Source of the DNA: Meghimatium bilineatum
Taxonomy: Eukaryota > Mollusca > Gastropoda > Stylommatophora > Philomycidae
Reading direction: 5' to 3'
NCBI GenBank assembly: GCA_034231615.1
Contig: CM067309.1
Location: 30,335,860 to 30,399,859 of the forward strand
DNA length: 64,000 nt
Below, piece by piece: positions 39,088 through 50,264 of this stretch. A program made the translations under genes and the position numbers. Within the stretch, counting starts at the first letter, position 1. The number at the start of each line of letters is the position of its first letter. Under the pieces are notes generated by a model. That model was given only the letters and a program-made list of their open reading frames with translations. It searched no databases and had not been told where the DNA came from.

Positions 39088-39842
39088 TGTTGTTGGCATG
39101 TGTATAGGCAATGAGTGTGTTGTTGGCATATGTATAGGCAATGAGTGTGTTGTTGGTGTGTATATGCAAGGAGTGTTTTGTTGGTGTGTATATAAGGGAC
39201 TTCAGAAGTGATGTCCATTTGTGGAGGGTGTTTCTCTAATCAAGTCTGGGTCATTCCGTCGATCGTTGGATTAATCAACTAACATCGTAAAGTCCAGACA
39301 GATTTGTGTAACAGAAGTCAGTTCATTCCAAATTTTTTTCATTCAAATGAATTATTTTGTGACACTGTGTATTACAACATCGGATATTTAAGATATCACA
39401 TGTGATTTGTCTTCGTCATCGTTGGATTGTCATAGTCAGATCTAGTTACAATTTTTTTTCAATCAAAAACGCAGTTGGCTCTACATCGGGCATGTCCTAC
39501 GCGCAGACATCAACAGAATACACCACCAATCTCTTGAATGGATACCTACAGGCAAAAGAGCCAGGGGTAGACCAAAAGAAACAATCAGAAGAACAATACT
39601 TAGAGAAAGTAAAACAACCAATATTCATACTAATTCAAGAACTGCATAGAATAGCTTTGAACAGACAGAATTGGAGAGATCTGACCTCTGCCCTATGCAC
39701 TAACTTCAGCGCTAAAGGAAAATGAATGAATGAATTGTTGGCATGTGTATATACAAAGAGTGTGTTGTTGGCATGAATATACAAGAAGAGTGTAGCTGGT
39801 ATGTATATACATTGAATTTTTGGCGTGTATATACAAGGATTG
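39088..39842. repeat. 31-bp minisatellite split by inserted sequence
   Basis: Units such as TGTTGTTGGCATGTGTATAG plus GCAATGAGTG occupy 39088-39192 and resume at 39733-39842. The intervening 540 bp contains an L-D2 LINE end. A SINE follows at 39843. Confidence 0.75.
39455..39735 (+). pseudogene. LINE 3' end, family L-D2, (GAAT)n tail
   Basis: Reads with one frameshift as IGHVLRADINRIHHQSLEW, IPTGKRARGRPKETIRRTI and LNRQNWRDLTSALCTNFSA, ending in ATGAATGAATGAAT. Same family as 57850-59335. Confidence 0.75.
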
Positions 39843-40134
39843 CAGAGGAGCGCGGTATCCTAGTTGATAGTGAGCTTGCTTACTATCATCGCGTTATAGC
39901 GTGCAAGGTTCGAAAACCACACCCGGACAAACAAAAAATTTGGGTGATGATTTCTCGCATGACATGACCACTCCTCCAGTCGACTCAGCTGTAAATGAGT
40001 ACCTGACGCATGAGTTAGGGAAGGTAAAGACATCAAGGAAGGTAACTGGCCACTGCACCGAATAGTTTCTGCGGCTTAGTACACGAAGAGGTATCTTCAT
40101 CAATTGCCATGAGACCTACCTTTACTTTTTTTTT
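39843..40134 (+). mobile_element. tRNA-derived SINE-4 with 9-bp TSD
   Basis: The head GCGGTATCCTAGTTGATAGT to GCAAGGTTCGAAAACCAC contains an A-box-like segment and a good B box (GGTTCGAAAACC). The body contains GACTCAGCTGTAAATGAGTA, which looks like a conserved central domain of the kind shared among SINEs. The tail is TTTACTTTTTTTT. CAAGGATTG flanks it at 39834-39842 and 40135-40143. Confidence 0.87.
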
Positions 40135-40158
40135 CAAGGATTGAGTTGTTGTCGTGTA

Positions 40159-41460
40159 TTATGTCTTGTTCACTCCATCCACTCTTCATGTCTTGTTCAC
40201 TCCATCCACTCTTCATGTCTTGTTCACTGCATCCATTCTTCATGTCTTGTTCACTCCATCCACTCTTCATGTCTTGTTCACTACATCCACTCATCATGTC
40301 TTGTTCACTCCATCCACTCTTGTCTTGTTCACTCCATCCACTCATCATGCCTTGTTCACTCCATCCACTCTTCATGCCTTGTTCAATTCATCCACTCTTC
40401 ATGTCTTGTTCACTCTATCCACTCTTCATGTCTTGTTTAATGCATGCATTCTTTATGTCTTGTTCACTGCATCCACTCTTTGTGTCATGTCTTGTTCACT
40501 CCATCCACTCTTCATGTCTTGTTCACTCCATCCACTCTTCGTGTCATGTCTTGTTCACTCCATCCACTTTTCGTATCATGTCTTGTTCACCGCATCCACT
40601 CTTCATGTCTTGTTCACTCCATCCACTCTTCATGTCTTCTTCACTCCATCCACTCTTCATGTCTTGTTCACTGCATCCACTCTTTGTGTCATGTCTTGTT
40701 CACTCCATCCACTCTTCGTGTCATGTCTTGTTCACTCCATCCACTCTTCATGTCTTGTTCACTCCATCCATTCTTCATGTCTTGTTCACTCCATCCACTC
40801 TTCATGTCTTGTTCACTGCATCCACTCTTTGTGTCATGTCTTGTTCACTCCATCCACTCTTCATGTCTTGTTCACTGCATCCACTCTTTATGTCATGTCT
40901 TGTTCACTCCATCCACTCTTCATGTCTTGTTCACTCCATCCACTCTTCATGTCCTGTTCACTGCATCCACTCTTTGTGTCATGTCTTGTTCACTCCATCC
41001 ACTCTTTGTCATGTCTGGTTCACTCCATCCACTCTTCATGTCTTGTTCACTCCATCCACTCTTCATGTCCTGTTCACTGCATCCACTCTTTGTGTCATGT
41101 CTTGTTCACTCCATTCACTCTTTGTGTCATGTCTTGTTCACTCCATCCACTCTTCGTGTCATGTCTTGTTCATTCCATCCACTCTTCATGTCTTGTTCAC
41201 TCCATCCACTCTTCATGTCTTGTTCACTCCATCCACTCTTCATGTCTTGTTCACTCCATCCACTCTTCATGTCTTGTTCACTGCATCCACTCTTTGTGTC
41301 ATGTCTTGTTCACTCCATCCACTCTTCATGTCTTGTTCACTCCATCCACTCTTCATGTCTTGTTCACTCCATCCACTCTTTGTGTCATGTCTTGTTCACT
41401 CCATCCACTCTTCATGTCTTGTTCACTCCATCCACTCTTTGTCATGTCGTTTTACTCCAT
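40159..41460. repeat. 27-bp minisatellite, about 47 copies
   Basis: Unit CATGTCTTGTTCACTCCATC plus CACTCTT. It is nine codons long, so three forward frames stay open for up to 497 codons (for example SCSLHPLFM). Variant units with an extra GTGTCATGT recur every few units. Not a protein-coding gene: all three frames are open and no flanking signal exists. Confidence 0.96.
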
Positions 41461-41469
41461 CCACTCTGT

Positions 41470-42090
41470 GTCATGTCTTGTTCTCACTCCATCTGCTTTA
41501 TGTGTTGTCTTATTCACTCCATCCGAACTTGATGTTATATCTTGTTAACTTATGCTCTTGTCCTGCTGGATTTTTGTCTTTATGTAACGTTTTATTATTC
41601 TACTTTTCATTTTCCATGACGTTTCCTACCATGTTTTAATCTCTTCCTCCTACTATCATCACACCGTATGTGATTTTTCAATGTAAAGTATGTTGTCTCT
41701 CATCCTAATGAAGGCTGTTTTGCTCAAAACGTTTTGTCTCTATCCTGTTGCTAGGGTTTTTTGTTTATAGATATTGTAATACTTCTATATATTGCTATTT
41801 ATCTTCTTATTTGACCCTGTGCTACTCCAGCCCTCACATTTCCAGTATTGGGTTGTTTTCTCGCATTGAAGTTTAAAGCTTGGAACAGGGTAATGAAGTT
41901 TTGCTAATCACTGGACACGCACAAAGTAACACAGAAATCAACGTTTCGACTAACAGGTCTTTATCAAGCATACGTGCACAACACACAGCGACAAGGAAGA
42001 TGACACTATTGACGTTCACATGGCAGAGGTAAATGTGGAGATGAGTACTCTAACAGATGTGCACTACTGATAGGGAAGAGCATACTGATA
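41470..42090. other. Intergenic, motif typical of retroelement 3' regions
   Basis: Two segments, CCTAATGAAGGCTGTTTTGC / TCAAAACGTTTTGTC (near 41705) and CAACGTTTCGACTAACAGGT / CTTTATCAAGC (near 41940), resemble motifs often found next to Penelope-like and other retroelement ends. No coding sequence remains. Confidence 0.3.
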
Positions 42091-42096
42091 GTTCAT

Positions 42097-42735
42097 GCTC
42101 ATCATCATCATCAGGTGCCATGCCGGGTGGCGTAGGCGGTCATGGCTCTCCACAGCTCTCTGTCCACAGTATTATGTATCAAAGTCGTTGTTGTTTCTTT
42201 GCCGTGCCAGGTTGACAAACTGTCTAATATTTTCTCACGTTGTCGCCCTCTGTCTCTGGTGCCTTCAATCTTGCCTGTTGTGATTATGTTCTCTAAACCT
42301 GCCTGTCTCATGAAGTGGCCAAAAAAAGAAGATTGCCTTTTTCTTATATTGTTGATTAAGGTCCGTTTCGCATTTAACTCTTTTAACACCTCTACATTAG
42401 TTTTTCTGGCAGTCCATGGTATTCTCAGCATTCTTCTGTAGAACCACATCTCTGTTGCCTCCAATCTCCCACTTTCCAGTTTGTTTATTGTCCAAGACTC
42501 GCACCCATATGTTAGTATAGGGGTTATATAGCACTGCAGAACTCTCTTTCTCACCTCTAATGACAAGGTCATATTACACAGTATATTTTTCATTTTTCTG
42601 AATGTTGTTTTTGCCTGTCCTATTCTGCATCTTATTTCTGTTGAACTTCTTCCATCTGCTGTTATAATTGTACCTAGATATTTGAATTGGTGGACCTGTT
42701 TTAATACTATATCATTCATTATGATCTTGCAAGGT
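42097..42735 (-). pseudogene. LINE ORF2 C-terminal 200 codons, family L-C, open frame
   Basis: The minus-strand frame (42719 to 42111) is unbroken: KQVHQFKYLGTIITADGRSS, then [60 protein letters not shown] and TVDRELWRAMTAYATRHGT. This is the thumb and C-terminal part of an RTE/CR1-like ORF2. The 3' end is a (GAT)n tail. No catalytic palm is present; 5' truncated. It is the best-kept copy of L-C. Confidence 0.9.
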
Positions 42736-42782
42736 GTGTTATTTTTACTGCAAGTTCATGCTAACAGAGCATAAAGCACTGG

Positions 42783-42784
<2 letters not shown>

Positions 42785-42828
<44 letters not shown>
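42785..42828. repeat. (AT)n microsatellite
   Basis: About 22 AT dinucleotides between two L-C fragments in opposite orientation. Confidence 0.97.
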
Positions 42829-42829
<1 letters not shown>

Positions 42830-42832
<3 letters not shown>

Positions 42833-43170
42833 GTGGTTCTACAGAAGAATGGTGAAAATATCATGGACTGCCAGAAAAACTAATATGGAGATATTGAAAG
42901 AATTAAATGCGAAACGGACCGTAATCAATAATATAAGAAGAAGACAAGACAGGGATGTTTGTAGAAAATAGTCACAACAGGCAAGATTGACGGCAACAGA
43001 GACAGAGGGCGACAACGTGATGGCAAAAGAGAGGAAGACCAAGAGAAACTCTTGCAGAACAACCACTAAAGAGGGTATGACCATGGGTCTCAACAACATA
43101 GAAGAGGTATATACAGCAGCATCGTACAAATTGGAGAGTGGTTTCGCTGCCATATGTGTCGTATTCAGCA
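42830..43170 (+). pseudogene. LINE fragments, family L-C then another 3' end
   Basis: Begins MWFYRRMVKISWTARKTNME and ILKELNAKRTVINNIRRRQ, then deletes into ATETEGDNVMAKERKTKRNS. The second half, TTTKEGMTMGLNNIEE, resembles the [16 protein letters not shown] block of L-D, so the piece is chimeric. Confidence 0.65.
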
Positions 43171-43464
43171 ACTAAGGAACAGAGATATAGCCAAGGCTGA
43201 TTAGTACTGTGTGCTCAAACGTTGCCAACACTGACATCATCAAATGGTTGCAGGCTTTCATGTGATAGGATATCTGCATAGTAATAAAGCCTATCCGGGT
43301 CGTAGGTATGCCACATTGGAGACATAAGCACAAAAAACCCGCCAACAACACCGCTGTGTTCAGTCAGGATGAGTAGAAAAATCATTCTTGAACCATTCTT
43401 TGTCAATCCAGGATTTTCGTTAGATGCCTAATTAAAATGTTCAAATGATGCAAGCTTACGCAGT

Positions 43465-44230
43465 TTGACTACCGCATAAAGTTGTTCTTGACAACCTGCA
43501 AGTTTAACTACCGCCGAAAGTGGTTCTTGACAACCTGCAAGTTTGACTACCGCCGAAAGTGGTTCTTGACAACCTGCAAGTTTGACTACCGCATAAAGTT
43601 GTTCTTGACAACCTGCAAGTTTGACTACCGCCGAAAGTGGTTCTTGACAACCTGCAAGTTTAACTACCGCCGAAAGTGGTTCTTGACAACCTGCAAGTTT
43701 AACTACCGCCGAAAGTGGTTCTTGACAACCTGCAAGTTTGACTACCGCATAAAGTTGTTCTTGACAACCTGCAAGTTTGACTACCGCATAAAGTTGTTCT
43801 TGATAACCTGCAAGTTTTACCACTGTCAAAAGTGGTTCTCTACAACCTGCAAGTTTGACTACCGCATAAAGTTGTTCTTGACAACCTGCAAGTTTTACCA
43901 CTGTCAAAAGTGGTTCTCTACAACCTGCAAGTTTTACCACTGTCAAAAGTGGTTCTCTACAACCTGCAAGTTTGACTACCGCATAAAGTTGTTCTTGATA
44001 ACCTGCAAGTTTGACTACTGCCAAAAGTGGCTCTCTACAACCTGATAGTTTGACTACAACTTCAATTGGATCTTGACAACTTACTAGTTTGACTACCGCA
44101 TAAAGTGATTCTTAGCAACCTGAAAGTGTTACTACTGCATAAAGTGATTCTTAGCAACCTGAAAGTGTTACTACTGCATAAAGTGATTCTTGGCAACCTG
44201 AAAGTGTCACTACCGCATAAAGTGGTTCTT
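43465..44230. repeat. 39-bp minisatellite, about 20 copies, degenerating to the right
   Basis: Units GACTACCGCCGAAAGTGGTT plus CTTGACAACCTGCAAGTTT, alternating with a CATAAAGTTGTT version. After 44041 the units diverge (CCTGAAAGTGTTACTACTGC). The unit is 13 codons, hence open repetitive frames on both strands. Confidence 0.95.
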
Positions 44231-44467
44231 GACAAACAAGTAGGTAACTCCCCCCCCCACCCTGCCATGACGACATATCTACAATCCTGCCTTCATATTA
44301 AAAAAATTGTTAGCACTAACAATCTGCATGGGCTGCTAAGACTCACGGTGGACCCAGGGTTAATAGGTAACCCAAGATCCCAAAAGTACCTCTTCGTGGT
44401 GCACCATGAAAGCACGATTGTACAAAGCATGAAAAAATAAAAGAACGAACACACAAAACGACGATTT

Positions 44468-45512
44468 GCATGATATGAGATTTGTATATGAGATTTGAAT
44501 AATATGAGATTTGTATGATATGAGATTTGAATAATATGAGATTTGTATGATATGAGATTTGTATGATATGAGATTTGTATGATATGAGATTTGCATGATA
44601 TGATATTTGAATGATATGAGATTTGTATGATATGAGATTTGTATGATGAGATTTGTATGATATGAGATTTGCATATGAGATTTGAATGATATGAGATTTG
44701 TATGATATGAGATTTGCATGATATGAGATTTGAATAATATGAGGTTTGTATGATATGAGATTTGTATGATATGAGATTTGAATGATATGAGATTTGCATG
44801 ATATGAGATTTGAATAATATGAGGTTTGTATGATATGAGATTTGTATGATATGAGATTTGCATGATATGAGATTTGCATATGAGATTTGCATGATATGAG
44901 ATTTGTATGATATGAGATTTGTATGATATGAGATTTGTATGATATGAGATTTGCATGATATGAGATTTGCATGATATGAGATTTGTAGGATAAAAGATTT
45001 GTATGATATGAGATTTGCATGATATGAGATTTGTATGATATGAGATTTGTATGATATGAGATTTGCATGATATGAGATTTGCATGATATGAGATTGTATG
45101 ATATGAGATTTGTATGATATGAGATTTGTATGATATGAGATTTGTATGATATGAGATTTGAATAATATGAGGTCTGTAGGATAAAAGATTTGTATGATAT
45201 GAGATTTGCATGATATGAGATTTGTATGATATGAGATTTGTATGATATGAGATTTGCATGATATGAGATTTGCATGATATGAGATTGTATGATATGAGAT
45301 TTGTATGATATGAGATTTGTATGATATGAGGTTTGCATGATATGAGATTTGCATGATATGAGATTTGTATGATATGAGATTTGTATGATATGAGATTTGT
45401 ATGATATGAGATTTGTATGATATGAGATTTGCATATGAGATTTGCATGATATGAGATTTACATGATATGAGATTTGTATGATATGAGATTTGTATGATAT
45501 GGGATTTGTATG
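44468..45512. repeat. 16-bp minisatellite, about 65 units, inside R1
   Basis: Units GATATGAGATTTGTAT / GATATGAGATTTGCAT with 13- to 15-bp variants. Larger blocks repeat (for example around 44990-45090 and 45180-45280). The frames shift with unit length, giving long SYHTNLI-type open frames on the minus strand that are not genes. At this point other R1 copies have CACCCTGGWAACAGAAATAC. Confidence 0.96.
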
Positions 45513-45886
45513 ATAGCACAGTGACTCGTGCTGCTTCTGGCCACCACTTTTGGGGATCGTGTCCGTGAATGTGAAAGCTGCAGAAGGAACGAGGACTGAC
45601 TGCAACAAGGCAAGCAATATCTCCGACACTTCTGTGCCAATACATACAGCGTCAATGTCGACATACAGTGACGGACAGCATTCCCTCTCGAGCAGTCGAA
45701 AAGCAGAAATGTCTATGTCTCGATATTGTCTGATGCCACTAATACCGAGAGTTGTGCTCAAGTATCAGATCCCGTTAGGATAACAATGATTACAATGAGA
45801 AATCAACAACGCATGAAGACAGCGCCAAGTGCAATTAGAATGGAGAAAACTATGCACTGAATTCGGAACTGAAGTATTGTTTAGCT

Positions 45887-46061
45887 CAGTGGCGTAGCGT
45901 GGGTCAATGGCGCCCGGGGCGGAATCATAATTTTCCGCCCTTGTGACAAAAAAATATGTCAGTGATTGTGAAAGACTAGACGAAAATATATGTGCTGCCC
46001 TCTCGATGATGCCGCCCGGGGTGCTCGACACTCAACCCCCCCCCCCCTCGCTACGCCACTG
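45887..46061. mobile_element. hAT-like MITE, 175 bp, in R1
   Basis: Perfect 13-bp terminal inverted repeats CAGTGGCGTAGCG / CGCTACGCCACTG. The flanks GTTTAGCT (45879-45886) and GTTCAGCT (46062-46069) are an 8-bp duplication with one mismatch. Comparison with the R1 copy near 58605 shows the empty site. An 8-bp TSD and CAGTG ends fit the hAT superfamily. No coding capacity; contains a poly-C run. Confidence 0.9.
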
Positions 46062-46359
46062 GTTCAGCTCGAGAACAAGCATATATTCCCCGGAGCTCCA
46101 AAATATGGATAGAGACTTAGTCGTGGACGCACGGTTAAGAAGGCAAACGAGTCCATTCCAACTCTACTGTCGAGCCTTGCAATACCAAAATCATGCTCTC
46201 ATGAAGGAAAGGTTCCGTATCCTATGGGTAGAGGCACAATAGTCTAATGAGACAAGTTATAGTCAGCTCGAGAACAGGCTTCTAGTCCCCAGTACTGCGA
46301 AATATGTGTTCAGACTCAGATTTGTACCAGGGGCTCACGACGTCGATGAATGACACATC

Positions 46360-46815
46360 GGTGTTCACATGAACAATAGCATTATCAATATCTATGAAGT
46401 TATAATAGCCCCGTTGCACATAGGAAACAATAGCTTCGTCGCTAGTAATTGCTGGGGATCCAAAGATTCCAATGAAGGAGTAGAAAATATGTTGTTTAAC
46501 ATTTTATTGTACGATGTAGTTTTCTATTTTTTATTTTTACAACAAACAATTTAGAATCAAACATCTGTCAGTTTTGTGTTGACAATTTTAACGGCTATTT
46601 CTCGTTCAGAAAGCAATGGCAAACTACTAAACGTATCGATACTGCATAACAAATCACTACAGCCCAAAAATGCTGAGTTGATGGATACGTCATGAAAAGA
46701 ATACGCTATTCGAAACACACACAAAAATTGCTTTAAATGCCAGATGTTTTTCGATAGATTCATGAAATCTCAAGAAGATATATGATTTGTATGATATTCA
46801 GCATGTATGTATATT
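46360..46815. other. Intergenic, nothing recognised
   Basis: AT-rich sequence between the end of R1 homology and the L-E fragment. No element or coding sequence seen. Confidence 0.5.
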
Positions 46816-46819
46816 TGTA

Positions 46820-47405
46820 AATCCATCTTTCCATCTTACCTGCCTACGTAAATTACTAAACATCCATTGGTGGGACAAAGTACCAGACTACGAGGTCTTG
46901 GAAAAATCAACCTCAATAAGCATCCACACAATACTTATGAAGGCGCAAGCACGCTGGGCAGGCCATCTTGTGCGTATGGAGAACTCGCGTTTGCCAAAAC
47001 AAATGTATTATGGAGCACTCAATGCAGGATTTCGAAAAGCTGGTGGACAGAAAAAGCGCTTCAAAGACACGCTCAAGTCATCCTTGAAACATCTTAACAT
47101 TGACATAGGCGCTTGGGAGAGCCTCGCTCAGGATAGAACAGCATGGCGTTACAGCATTAGAACGGGAGCACTAGCGGCGGAAGAATTCAGACAATATACT
47201 GCAAGACAGAAGCGGACACGTAGAAAAGAAAAAACATCTCAACCTCACACAGATACCTTCTATTGTTGTCAATTCCGTAAAAGAACATTTTGTGCGCGCA
47301 TTGGACTTGCTAGTCATTTAAAAACGCACTATTAACTTTTATTATTTTTATTATTTATTGTTATTATTATTATGGTTGAGTTTTTGGTCATCGTCGATCA
47401 CGACG
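46820..47405 (+). pseudogene. LINE ORF2 C-terminus with finger, family L-E, open frame
   Basis: Open to 47335: [73 protein letters not shown] and the finger YCCQFRKRTFCARIGLASHL. In this copy the second finger Cys is Arg (CQFR for CQFC). The 3' UTR is TTATTATTATGGTTGAGTTT, as in the copy at 26985-27565. 5' truncated. Confidence 0.85.
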
Positions 47406-47600
47406 GATGAACATCATCATCATACTTGTAAATTATGCAACCGCGGAGAGTTCCTAGAAAGTCACAAGGTAGGAAAAAAACAACCCGATTACAGTGGTCA
47501 TTCCATGCTAGAACTGTCCAATGGACATTTGCAGTCCGAATAGAGCTTATTAGCCATCTACGAACTCATAATCAAGGACATAATTCTAACTTAATTCTAA
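47405..47600 (+). pseudogene. Second LINE finger remnant
   Basis: HHTCKLCNRGEF in one frame and WTFAVRIELISHLRTHNQGH in another form a broken C2H2-like end of the same general type as L-E but of different sequence. An AATAAA lies downstream near 47684. Confidence 0.5.
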
Positions 47601-47765
47601 AAATTTGATGTAACGAATGTAACACTTGTGATGGACGAACAACAAATATATTTGTAAAGTAATTTTTGCCTACAAATTGTGTAAATAAAATTGTTGTTCA
47701 AGATAAGGGCATATTTTTCTTATTTATTTTAACTTTAGTTAGTTTTCTAAAAGCAAATATTCAGT

Positions 47766-47929
47766 TTCTTCTTCTTCTTCAGCGTTCATTCTCAAACTCC
47801 CGCTAGATTTCTCTTGTAGCAGTACAATGTTCCTACAAGATTTCCAGTTGAATATAGTCCAGATAATTGAAATGCGTTGTGTTGCCGTTTAATTTGCGCC
47901 AATGGCCCAACACAACCGTCTTCGGCGGG
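47766..47929 (-). mobile_element. SINE-2 copy with 11-bp TSD
   Basis: Starts CTTCTTCTTCAGCGTTCATT and ends CGTCTTCGGCGGG. AAATATTCAGT flanks it at 47755-47765 and 47930-47940. Confidence 0.9.
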
Positions 47930-48044
47930 AAATATTCAGTAATGATAACATTCGTATACTCAGCACACACGAGGGCCATCTCCAGAAAACTCTTCTACCC
48001 CTGACGCTGAAAGTCAACAAAGGGTTTAGCGAATAGATAGCTAG

Positions 48045-48240
48045 ATAGATAACTCGTTACTACATGTTTTCCGGTGAAGGAGTGCAGGGATACTTTCTAT
48101 GAACTGTGGAAATAAAGGCCGCTTTGCTTTAGCGAATGCTGGCACGTGTACAGGAAGTATTTTGATTGTACCTCCGAAAGAAAAAAATCATGTCCCAGCC
48201 CTGAATTGAACCCGGGACCTGAAGGTTCTAAGAACGGCAC
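48045..48240 (-). mobile_element. SINE-5 copy with tRNA-like head
   Basis: On the minus strand GGTCCCGGGTTCAATTCAGG is a good B box. Then come CGGAGGTACAATCAAAATAC and the GGCCTTTATTTCCACAG body. The same family is at 55481-55656 and, without head, at 8015-8128. Confidence 0.75.
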
Positions 48241-48589
48241 TCAATTATTAACAAATATTGATAACTATTTAGTTTTATTTATGTATTCAAGTTTTGTATA
48301 AAATATACCACTTTCCCTCCCAAAAGTACACTAACCTCTGGAGGTCGTGGTGATTGGATTACCAGATGTGTGACTTCCACTATGGTTATCTGATGGTTGA
48401 AAAGCTTTGATATAACCAAATTGGACGCGCCCACAATTGAAAGGTGCGTAGCTCATTATAAGAATTACATTTTACTGAACCAAATATCTAAACATCACAT
48501 TATATAGAAAATAACACCATGTCCATAGAAATATTAATATAGAACTTTTCCAAATTTGTTTCACAATGTATTATGCATACCTGAGCTTA

Positions 48590-48755
48590 ATCATCCATCC
48601 ATCCATCCATCCATCCATCCATCCATCCATCCATCCATCCATCCATCCATCCAACCATTCAATTAATCAACCACCAGCCAACCAGCTAGCCAGCCAGCCA
48701 ACTAACCAATTAAACCAACCAACCAATCAATCAATCAATCAACCAATCAATCAAG
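48590..48755. repeat. (ATCC)n and (AATC)n microsatellites
   Basis: About 16 ATCC units to 48652, then interrupted CAACCAGC and CAATCAAT motifs. Confidence 0.95.
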
Positions 48756-48764
48756 TGACATGCC

Positions 48765-49170
48765 AAGTGGCGTAGGTAATCATGTTTCTCAACAACTCTC
48801 TTGCCTCTTGTTTTATTAATACGTTCTGTTGGTGACTTCATTTTGTGGCGGCACATCCAGAAATTTCTCTCTTTGTTTTCGTCTCTTCTCCCCTTAATCT
48901 TTCTGGTGGTTACTAAATGTTCACATTTTACTTTTATCGCAACATACCCTAAAATCTTGATTGTCAGCTTCTAATTTTTGCTATAATTTATCGTTTTACT
49001 CCAGCATCTCTCAGAACTTCTACATTAGTTTTCTTGGCTGTTCGTGGAATTTCCATCATTCTTCCTAAAAACCACATCTCAGTTGTCTCCAGCTTATCTT
49101 GGGCACTTTGTTTACTGTCCATGTTTCGAAACCATAAAGCAGGATTAGCGCACTATAACATCATACCACT
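48765..49170 (-). pseudogene. LINE ORF2 fragment, family L-C, diverged
   Basis: The minus strand holds relics of MWFLGRMMEIPRTAKKTNVE and VLRD, with TCATTTTGTGGCGGCACATC (the HFMRxxGLE region). More diverged than 42097-42735; many stops. Confidence 0.6.
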
Positions 49171-49675
49171 CGAACTCGCGTATGCATCGATATTACTCCA
49201 TTGCATACAATGCTTCTCATTTTTTGAACGAATACATTAGAGAAATTCAGTAAACTTATTTTTATCATAAATAATCTGAAATGTTGTAATAGAAGGTTAA
49301 GAAATGAACAAATAATCTTTCAGCAAGAGTATAGCTTTATAACGGTGACAGATATTACAATTGTACATTTGGAAATGTTACTACGTGGAACATCTGAATT
49401 CAGATGAAAAACGTATTTTAAAATTTCACCACATAGAGAATTAAAAAAAAAGATTTTGACAATGTAAATCAGTGCAAGAAATTCAATTTACTGCGGAAAT
49501 AGAAATAAAATAAGCAAATCGTATGCCGGTGCAGCAATCAGACAGAATCAGACACGTAGACTAAACTAAGTAAAGTGTTTTGGTTCATACAGCATGTCTT
49601 TCGCATGACTAAGGGTATGAGAATTGATAATTCTGTTTGAGTTCATTGATAGAAAATAGATCATTCTGTTGTCTT
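49171..49675. other. Intergenic, AT-rich, nothing recognised
   Basis: No arrays, element ends or coding potential seen. Confidence 0.5.
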
Positions 49676-49679
49676 CAGG

Positions 49680-50052
49680 GACCGCCCCCTTCTTGTCAAC
49701 AACTGTTTAACTGTCTTCAGTGATGCCCCTCCCCCTGAATGTATGGACAGCTACGGTCATCAAATTCCTCATAAATACGCTGGTGCTAGACAGGAACATG
49801 GATGGAATGACCTTATTTCAGATGCTCTCCCCCCAGACTGATACTAAAGAAGTAACATCATCAATACTATTAAAACTATGGCAAATAGAAACAACTGTAC
49901 GGCCCTGTCTCTGGGCTGGTGACCACAGTTCATTTATCAAATCCATGAATCAGATTCATGACATTAATGTCAACTGGAAAATGAGGAAGATGACGAAGAA
50001 ACAGAAGAAAAATGTGAAAGAAAAAGTAGTTTTCCCGTACTTTTCCGGCTAA
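49680..50052 (+). other. Unrecognised open frames, possible old coding relic
   Basis: One frame (49720-50052) is open for 110 codons; another reads DRPLLVNNCLTVFSDAPPPE, then CMDSYGHQIPHKYAGARQEH before a stop. A weakly similar segment is at 16310-16400. I do not recognise a family. Poly-purine and poly-G runs follow at 50055-50160. Confidence 0.3.
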
Positions 50053-50264
50053 CTTGGGGGTGGGGGGAGGGGTGATGTTTAAAATGTTTTGACATAACTG
50101 AGAGGGAGGGGACAAGGAAGAATTCCCTGATTTGTTGACAAGGGGGGGGGGGGGGTAAAAAGACTGGCAAAAAATATCTTAGATAATTTATAAACCCAAA
50201 ATATAGTGGCTCGTGTTTTCTTTCAAATAATTCTTTTCTGTAGTTGATCTGTCTCTATGTAGTT

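Larger units (their letters stand above)
44340..46355 (+). mobile_element. R1 retroposon copy, interrupted twice
   Basis: GGACCCAGGGTTAATAGGTA and CCAAGATCCCAAAAGTACCT match the R1 5' part. CTCGTGCTGCTTCTGGCC, TTTTGGGGATCGTGTCCGTG and GCAAGCAATATCTCCGACAC match beyond the array at 44468-45512. The middle holds a hAT-like MITE (45887-46061). The 3' terminal 130 bp found in the other copies is absent. Without the insertions the R1 part is under 900 bp. Confidence 0.75.

Noticed and set aside
39843-39930. Functional tRNA gene
   Set aside because: A and B boxes are present, but no cloverleaf with a proper acceptor stem can be drawn, and the sequence continues into a SINE body with tail and TSD.
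40146-41639. 497-codon frame rich in SCSLHPLFM
   Set aside because: 27-bp minisatellite; three overlapping frames are equally open and differ only by phase.
43428-44045. 187- and 198-codon frames (LTTCKFDYRRKWF, VVKLAGCQE)
   Set aside because: 39-bp minisatellite open on both strands.
44293-45761. 450- and 472-codon minus-strand frames (ISYHTNL)
   Set aside because: 16-bp array inside the R1 copy; the frames exist only through the array.
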